A stretch of DNA of 64,000 bases from JABAAI01 sp965242745 (GTDB taxonomy: Bacteria > Spirochaetota > Leptospiria > Leptospirales > Leptonemataceae): NCBI GenBank assembly GCA_965242745.1, contig CBDETG010000035.1, positions 1-64,000 on the forward strand, in the 5' to 3' direction. Below, piece by piece: positions 58,701 through 64,000 of this stretch. The notes under the pieces are model-generated. The model had not been told where the DNA came from. It was given only the letters and a program-made list of their open reading frames with translations, and did no database searches. Made by a program: the position numbers and the translations under genes. How positions within the stretch are numbered: the stretch's first letter is position 1; each line of letters begins with the position of its first letter.

Positions 58701-61133
58701 CACGTCCTATCCGCAAGCGAGCACATATCCTACAATGCAACGGGTGCGCTCAGCTGGTCTGCTGTGACTGGCGCCAAGTCCTATATAATAGAAGAAAGTT
58801 CTGACGATGGCGCAAACTGGTCTGAAAGCACGCTGGCGACGCTCAGCAAGAGCATCACGAAGAGCCTGCCTGCCAGCGGCACGCTGAGCTACATTTATAG
58901 AATTAAGGCCTGCGCTGAGGCGGCGGGCGCTGGCCACTGCAGCTCTGCAAGCCCGCAGCTCACCCTGCGCTTTCGCAGCAGCCTCAGCAAACCCGCCAGC
59001 TTTGCGCTCTCCGGCGCCAAGGCCTTCGAGGGCCAGGACTACGACATCAGCTGGGCAAACGTAGAGTATGCAAAGCGCTACGAGCTGGCCCGTTGCCACG
59101 GCTCCTGCGATCAGGAAAAATACTGGTCTATTATAGAAGAAAGTCTGACAGGCTCGCCCCAGAGCTATACTGTGGGCGTGGCCGTAGTTGGCCAAAACTA
59201 CAGCTACAGGCTGCGTGCCTGCCCCATCGCCGCTGCAAGCAATGATCTCGGCTGCAGCGCATGGACCAGCGCTGCTACCATCAGCCTGCTGGAGCTCCCC
59301 GTCCCTGTGCTCAAGTTTAACGGCGCTGCGGGCCATGCGCACACCTCCCTTGGCGCAAGCTACAGCGTGGGCTGGAACGCCGAGAGCTCTCTCTACTACA
59401 AGCTGCGCGTTGTCCAGTATGCCATCAGCGACCTTGCGGGCACAAGCCCCGCTGCCACGCTGCCTGCTGGCAAGACCTCCATCACCGATCACCACCTGGC
59501 GCTCAGCGCAGCGGGCGCTGCCGCATCTGCGCAGAGCGTAGCCCCTGGCTATCGCTATTATTACAGCGTGCAGGCCTGTCCCACTAACAGCGGCAAGAAC
59601 TGTGGCTACGCCTCCAGCTACATTTCTGTGGAATATGATCTTGCCGCCCCGCTCCTGAGCGTTGCAGGCGGCGCAGGCGAGTATGCAACGAGCGCTACGC
59701 CGCCCCAGCACTATTCTTTTGACGGCACCTACACGCTCACATGGGATGCAGTCGACGGCGCAAAATACTACGAATACCAAGAATCTGAGGTCCCTGACCT
59801 AATAAACCCAATTTATACCGGAACCAGCGAGACCATTGGCTTAGGCGTAATTAATCGGCCAAGGCCCAACAGCTATTGGATACGCAGCTGCAGCTCTGCG
59901 CAGGATGCTGCAAAAAAGATATGCGGCAAGTGGAGCGCAAAGCTCTCTATCATTATACAAAAGCTGCCAGCGCCTACGCTGACAAGCGGCAGCACGAGCC
60001 AGAGCAGCGGCATCTTTACGCTGAGCTTTGGCGCCACGCTGCCTACGGGCGTGGCCCTGAGCAAGTATGTTTTAGAAAAAGAACAAAGCGGCGCATGGCA
60101 GGCGGACAGCTCCTGCGCAAGCGCCATTTCCTCCAATCCCAGCAATCCCGTCATCTGCGCCCTGAACCTGAGCACGGCCAAGGGCGAGTCACACAAATAC
60201 CGTGCGCAGAGCTGCGTTTTGGATACAAGCAATGCGCAGCACTGCTCTGGCACACGCTCCAGCGTGCTTGCGCTGACGGTCCCGCAGTGCACGGAGGCAA
60301 GCCTCGGCGGCTGGGCAGACGGCAGCTGCAAGAACGGCAAGCGCGAGCAGACCCGCACCTGCACCGATGGCACAGAAGCTGACGGCAGCTGTGACTGGGA
60401 TTGCTCTAAGCTGGAGCTCACGCAGCTGGTGACGGACAGCGCCTGCGCTGCCTGCGTGCCACGGCAGGTCTCAACGAAAAAGGGCGGCTGTCAGAACGGC
60501 AGGCGGGCGTGGGTGGCCACCTGCACAGACGGCACCGAGGGCGACGGCAGCTGCGACTGGGATTGCAGCACGTTTTCGCTGACGAAGCTGGAGGCTGACC
60601 CCAGCTGTGAGGCCTGCATAGCCCGCACGGAGACGGCATGGGCTAAGGGCAGCTGCAAGAGCGGCAAGCGCGAGGAGACCCGCAGCTGCACGGACGGCAC
60701 CGAGGGCGACGGCAGCTGCAACTGGGATTGCAGCACGCTTGCAAAAACGCGGCTGGTGACGGATGCGGGCTGCAGCAGCGGTGTCGACCCATCGCCCATA
60801 GGTTTTTTGGCAAGCTGCAGCGCAGACACGGGCTCTGGCACGGGCACAGGCACGGCGGACGACCCCTATCGCATTGGCGATTACGATACGCTGAAATCCT
60901 ACGCTGAGAAGATGCGGGGCAACGGCGGCACGGCCTACCTCCGTGCGCACTACAAGCTGACTGCCGACATCGACGCAAGCGCAAGCAAGACGGAAGACAG
61001 TGGCAAGGGCTGGCTGCCCATCGCCACCAGCAGCTCTGAGACCTTCGAGGGCGGCTTTGACGGGGCTGCTATCGTATTCTGTCCCTTCATATTAACCGAT
61101 CTGGCGCCGCTATCGGCCTCTTTGGGCGGGTGA
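55668..61133 (+). CDS. Giant surface protein with FN3-like and Cys-rich repeats (frameshifted 3' end)
   Basis: 1821 residues as written. The signal peptide ends LAGILSLSAQC, a possible relaxed lipobox. Residues about 40-1540 are some 14 repeats of ~100 residues with a fibronectin-III-like plan (YDGKYFLSWPNIDGAARYQFEE, then SYTYRLRSC...CGAWS), each usually with a Cys pair. Residues about 1542-1700 hold three Cys-rich units (GSCKNGKREQTRTCTDGT...DGSCDWDC). The end enters a GLUG-type beta-helix (WLPIATSSSETFEGGFDG), then loses frame near 61065-61072 and stops at 61133. The true continuation is in the next frame. The gene is much richer in G and C than the 1-53 kb genes. Cell-surface or adhesin-like role is inferred; AGGAGG lies 8 bp before the ATG. 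Confidence 0.85.
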   Translation: MKHSLVSCLFLAGILSLSAQCGYINPGLCGGDQFANPDFECMPFAVQNLRREMDPAHPTNPKKFFLAWDPAPGGYEYIQMYKIEKGTAGFTGAEVQWQGDETMAESRGPSMPMDMDDASTEFYYYFRVTACSAYGCGQASEPLEMLLGHAPPELSGVQVNGQKLFSSAAELKTNDYRITWEHSPDVDGNAERIFYQLQDSADDPVSIKEGLQIQRSENPYGYTYQNFLRTCERTPKESACGPWSMPFQVAVDLPAPLAENLTLASAEWQQEGKHVAYDHAYTLAMSAPAPLQKHVASYELQERISGDSGESWSPWSTVPAVSGERHAFTSKQDGDYSYSLRFCPAGDDARCSTWSGAVLSLSVLSIPPPPPAAFQSDEPDPTTSYDGIYRLVWEAPDGAPKDTYYVLNQTQRLSGLAYSPDPAIPTAEPQTFSYELQLCLDHPEEGEAPICSEPVSYDIIVQRLATPAAFATNFSQRYFGQPYRLSWGRVTGAVAYRFDGSASDAGCARLAPQAQDALEKQSMDVMPEYGQNDRTCTYKIQACPGSEAALVCSEWSPDVSIAYKPLGVPVLTHSQSGQHGDKSYDGKYFLSWPNIDGAARYQFEEKAGSATQHELDTPRYPKSTLTNNKLGAYAYMVRACSQTEEADPSDASCGAWSASYSVTVEALPVPKGFAISLDPNDVSQSEKERTSYNAAAGFSWSAVPGAKSYIIEESSDDGANWSKAAGLVIDAPALSASITRSLPASGADSYMYRIKACTLAGGGGPCSSPTADADLLKLHFRSSLGQPASFALSTKSLFVGQPYDISWDAVTDTQRYELARCEASCDSDENWSTIEESLTGSPKSMASQNSDSGKNYSYKLRACPFAMPEQDLGCSAWSSSAALSIHLPTSSTLTHSQSAQYADKSYDGKYWMLWGEVDGAVRYQLEEKAGDSVAGEYDSKELRYPITGRAFAKAPGSYTYRLRSCSRTVLEESNSKEDLDSSCGAWSEPYTVTVEAPAVPANFAIAADASDHVLSASEHISYNATGALSWSAVTGAKSYIIEESSDDGANWSESTLATLSKSITKSLPASGTLSYIYRIKACAEAAGAGHCSSASPQLTLRFRSSLSKPASFALSGAKAFEGQDYDISWANVEYAKRYELARCHGSCDQEKYWSIIEESLTGSPQSYTVGVAVVGQNYSYRLRACPIAAASNDLGCSAWTSAATISLLELPVPVLKFNGAAGHAHTSLGASYSVGWNAESSLYYKLRVVQYAISDLAGTSPAATLPAGKTSITDHHLALSAAGAAASAQSVAPGYRYYYSVQACPTNSGKNCGYASSYISVEYDLAAPLLSVAGGAGEYATSATPPQHYSFDGTYTLTWDAVDGAKYYEYQESEVPDLINPIYTGTSETIGLGVINRPRPNSYWIRSCSSAQDAAKKICGKWSAKLSIIIQKLPAPTLTSGSTSQSSGIFTLSFGATLPTGVALSKYVLEKEQSGAWQADSSCASAISSNPSNPVICALNLSTAKGESHKYRAQSCVLDTSNAQHCSGTRSSVLALTVPQCTEASLGGWADGSCKNGKREQTRTCTDGTEADGSCDWDCSKLELTQLVTDSACAACVPRQVSTKKGGCQNGRRAWVATCTDGTEGDGSCDWDCSTFSLTKLEADPSCEACIARTETAWAKGSCKSGKREETRSCTDGTEGDGSCNWDCSTLAKTRLVTDAGCSSGVDPSPIGFLASCSADTGSGTGTGTADDPYRIGDYDTLKSYAEKMRGNGGTAYLRAHYKLTADIDASASKTEDSGKGWLPIATSSSETFEGGFDGAAIVFCPFILTDLAPLSASLGG

Positions 61134-62452
61134 GTGGCGCGCATATTAAGAATCTCGCTGTTGAGGGCGTAAATATCAGCGCAGATGGTACGGGCAATTT
61201 CAACACTGGCGCGATTGCGGGCTTTATGGTGGGTGGCAGCATCAGCAATAGCTACATGACGGGCGCCGTTGCCAGCGCTGGCGCAAGCAGCGAGGTCGGC
61301 GGGCTCGTGGGCAAGATGCAGGGCGGAGGCAGGATTCTTAACAGCTATGCGCTGGGCACGGTGAGCGCCAAGCGCTATGCTGGCGGGCTGGTGGGCGCTA
61401 CGGCTGGCACGAATACGATTGCAAACAGCTTTGCGCAGGGCGCAGTCACGGGCGCAAACAGCACGGGGGGGCTTGTGGGCAACATGCTGGGCGTGACTGT
61501 CAGGAACAGCTATGCGGCGGGACAGGTCAGCTCGGCTGAGCGTGCGGGCGGGCTTGCGGGCACGATGGGCGGCGGCTCTATCCATGATAGCTATGCGATG
61601 GGCGCGGTGAGCTCCTCATGGGACAAGATTCAGCGGGGCGTGGGGGGGCTCGTGGGCGATTTTAACAGTGGCAGTATTAACAACAGCTATGCGACGGGCT
61701 CCCTGTCCCTTCTTAGCAGCTGGCAGAAGCTCGGCGGGCTCGTGGGCTGGATAGCAAACACGGGCGCAAGCATCAGCGCAAGCTACGTAAACCTGGATGC
61801 AGAGCACAGTCAGAGTGGCGTAAACATATCTGTAAGTAATAAGCGTTTGGTTGGAGGCAGGGCCAATACGCATGCGCTGGTGGAAAACAAGGTTTATGGC
61901 AAGACGACGGCGGAGCTGAAGGCGCTGACGGCCGCAGGCACGGGCTGGAGCGCTGCGAACTGGTCTTTTGCGGCGCTGCCGGGCGTGCTGTACGTGCAGA
62001 ATCCGTCTACGGCCGCAAATGCGCCGAAGTGGTGCGGGGCTGAGGGCAACAGCGACGAGCTGCCTGTCTGCGGCACGCTGATACCGGGCCAGCGCCTCAG
62101 CGCCACCATCGCAGATGGCGGAGCCTGCACGGCCCGTGACCTGAAGGACTGGCAGGACGGCGTCTGCGAGAAGACGAAGATGGGCCAGACCCGCACCTGC
62201 ACAGACGGCACCGAAGGCGACGGCAGCTGCGACTGGAGCTGTCTTGGCGTGGCTGTGAAGAAATGGAGGATTGATGTTAGCTGCGTGGCCTGCAAGGCGC
62301 GGACGCTCACAGAGTGGGCAAATGCTGGCTGTACTGCCCCGAATTCGGGAATACATGCGAGCAGACACGAACCTGCACGCCTGGGACAGAAGGGCAACGG
62401 TGGCTGCACGTGGTCCTGCGCTGGCATTGCAGAGTCGCAGACTGGTGGCTGA
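61064..62452 (+). pseudogene. Second segment of the giant surface protein (GLUG and Cys-rich repeats)
   Basis: Open frame continuing the homology one base out of phase: YRILSLHINRSGAAIGLFGR (from 61070), then AHIKNLAVEGVNIS. About six GLUG repeats follow (GGLVGKMQGGGRILNSYALG, GGLVGNMLG, GGLAGTMGGG, GGLVGDFNSG, GGLVGWIAN), then TAELKAL, GWSAANW and Cys-rich units (TRTCTDGTEGDGSCDWSC). Near 62340-62400 the expected EQTRTCTPGTEG is found in another frame for about 35 bases, and the frame then returns. The reading stops at 62452, although the homologous RLVADDDC continues in frame 0. Single-base indels therefore break this region at least three times. Confidence 0.8.
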
Positions 62453-62918
62453 TGATGATTGTAAGAAGGTGACGGTGGGGCCGTGCCAGAAACGGAGCTT
62501 TACGCCGAGCACGGGCTACACGAAGACCAGCACTTGTGACTATAGCACTGGCAAAAGGCTGTGGAAGAGGACTTGCCATCCTGGCAGCAAGGGCGATGGG
62601 AACTGTACCTGGAGCTGTACGGGAGCAAAGACGCAGGATTGGAGAACGGATAGCAGCTGTGTGTATGTTCCGCCAGAAGATCCAGAAGACCCAGATGATC
62701 CAGACCCGCCGCAGACATGTGATGAGTGCGGGGCGTGGCCTGACTGCGAAAAATACTGCGCCGATGGCAGAACTTGTCCAAATTCTAGCGGTAATTGCCC
62801 GACGTGCGGCGGCTCCAAGCCCTGCGGCACTTGGCCGAATTGCAGTGATTACATCTGCGACGCTACTAGGACTTGCAGTGATTGTCCAGTATGTGAAGAG
62901 TGCACTAAGGACGTGTAA
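62436..62918 (+). pseudogene. Third segment of the giant surface protein
   Basis: The frame continues RLVADDDCKKVTVGPC, GDGNCTWSC and a Pro/Asp-rich stretch (PPEDPEDPDDPDPPQTCDEC). It then has short Cys repeats CGAWPDC, CPTCGGSKPCGTWPNCSDYIC, ending at 62918. Homology to the upstream Cys-rich units shows it belongs to the same polypeptide. Confidence 0.7.
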
Positions 62919-63606
62919 GAGTCCTTGCAGGGATGCGTGCTGGATGGGACTTGCAGCTAGATCCTTGTCCGGCAGCTATGCACTAAGACGTGTACAGAGT
63001 CCGTGTAGGGTCGTGTCCGGATGGGTCTTGTGCTAGACCTTGTCCGGATAGCTGCCTGATACATGTGCGGTACTTGTAGGGATGCAGTGTTGGCATGGGT
63101 CTTGTGCGGGACCATATCCGAATTGCAGCGCTAAGAAGAGCTGCACGGGAGTCCTTGTAGCGGATACTTGTCCAACATGCAGCTTGTAGCAAGCCGTGCG
63201 GGACATTGCACTAAGGCAGCGTAAGAAGAGCTGTAGGAACGCGTCCTGCGACTTGCGGTAGACCTTGTCCAGGATAGTTGCATGAGTGCGGTACGTGGGG
63301 GAGTTGCAGGCTACGTGCTCTTATGGGCCGGCTTGCAGCTAATCCGTGTCAGACACCACCGCCGCCATGCAAAGCACCTAAGCCTGCGGGACGCCGGGTA
63401 ATTGCAGGCTAAGTGTCCACCGCCGGCAAAGCGCCTACTGCTTGCGGTACGTCCGGGGAATTGCAAGGCGTGTCCGCCGCCGTGCATGTACCTCATGGGG
63501 CAGCTGCACTTCTTCGGGTTGGGAGCACTGCATGGCTCCGGCGGGCGTCACTGAAAAGCGAGAATGTAAATATTACGGTCCATGGAGCGCTTATCGGTTC
63601 TTGTGA
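62919..63606 (+). pseudogene. Decayed or mis-read Cys-repeat region of the giant gene
   Basis: The sequence keeps a loose periodic pattern of TGCGG-like, CTTGTCC-like and GCACTAAGAC-like words. It resembles the short Cys repeats just upstream, but no frame stays open for long. Many one- and two-base indels separate the copies. Either a decaying repeat region or an uncorrected consensus. Confidence 0.6.
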
Positions 63607-64000
63607 GACGGGCACTGGAAATACAGGACGCGCAGTGTTACAGAAGGGGGTGTGTCCTTAGCTGAACGGGAGCGGGAGAAGTGTAAATATTACGGTCCAT
63701 GGAGCGATTATGGTTCTTGTGAGACGGGCGGCTGGAAATACAGGACGCGCAGTGTTACAGAAGGGGGTGTGTCCTTAGCTCCAGAACGGGAGCGGGAGGA
63801 GTGTGAAAAATGCGGGAATTGGGGCAGCTATGGCAGCTGTGATTCGCAGGGCTGGAAGCACAGGACGAAGACCTGCTACACGGGCGGCGTCAAATCTACA
63901 AAAAGCGACAAGGCGTCTTGTAGAAAAAACGGGGCTTGGGGCGCTTGCAGTGCGATATCGGGGAAAAGGTGTCGTGACTACTGCGGAGGGTGGAGTAGTG
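63607..64000 (+). CDS. Thrombospondin-1-like repeats of the surface protein (open at window end)
   Basis: Open frame to the window edge. YYGPWSDYGSCETGGWKYRTRSV and KCGNWGSYGSCDSQGWKHRTKTC are TSP1-like units (W-S-x-x-G-x-C, then R-T-R/K). A nearly identical copy of the first lies at about 63565-63660 but is broken by a +1 and a -1 indel. Start is not defined; this continues the giant protein or a close paralogue. Confidence 0.6.

Overview
The window comes from a Gram-negative, didermic bacterium. It carries lipopolysaccharide and lipoprotein machinery (LptB, LolD, LspA), many lipobox proteins, cell-wall genes (FtsW, MurB), an ActA-type cytochrome of alternative complex III, futalosine-pathway MqnA, and paired DUF3015 proteins. 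This set, with a FlgT-like lipoprotein and large GLUG/Cys-rich surface proteins, fits a Leptospira-like spirochaete best. That placement is an inference, and Bdellovibrionota-like or other diderms are not excluded. Housekeeping genes are tightly packed with 4-base overlaps and often weak Shine-Dalgarno sites or TTG starts. Strong AGGAGG-type sites are seen mainly at hsp20, the DUF3015 genes and the surface-protein leader.

Layout. 1-650: C-terminus of a GC-rich surface protein, then dispersed repeats. 1.0-12.3 kb: hsp20, ftsW, a divergent hisI, a wHTH-TPR gene, tauE, a gene carrying a 215-bp multi-hairpin element, a FlgT-like lipoprotein, a single-chain AT-rich restriction-modification gene and sppA. 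12.3-13.4 kb: gene-free repeat block with 43-bp and 115-bp tandem arrays and structured GC-rich repeats. 13.4-25.7 kb: a long minus-strand run (fcl, glycosyltransferase, wzm, wzt, inserted methyltransferase, IMPase-like, rnhB, OlsF-like acyltransferase, HvfC-like, galE, TPR lipoprotein), mostly envelope polysaccharide and lipid synthesis and export. 26-53.7 kb: actA, lipoproteins, murB, a probable Panacea toxin-antitoxin pair, a MITE with target duplication, lptB, frameshifted rpoN, LOG protein, mscS, DUF4105, DUF3015 pair, lolD, radical SAM, mqnA, ychF, an Fe-S quinone-linked oxidoreductase and lspA. 53.8-64 kb: tRNA-Leu, an IS4-type remnant, and a surface-protein locus. That locus has a duplicated sigma-70 promoter around a 17-bp minisatellite, a leader reading frame, a 20-C tract and a very large surface protein broken by frameshifts.

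Most notable. (i) A 47-nt double-hairpin motif occurs three times with identical geometry, fixed loops and linker, and covarying stems. (ii) The C20 tract lies so that 19, 20 or 21 C give in-frame fusion, out-of-frame overlap, or an ATGA stop-start coupling between the leader and the giant surface protein. (iii) A methyltransferase/GIY-YIG-like gene sits between 87-bp direct copies of the 3' end of wzt. (iv) A 187-bp MITE has perfect 24-bp ends and an 8-bp target duplication. (v) A Panacea antitoxin is coupled to a small membrane protein. The last ~1.6 kb is full of small indels relative to its own repeats, so sequence error is a real alternative to gene decay there.
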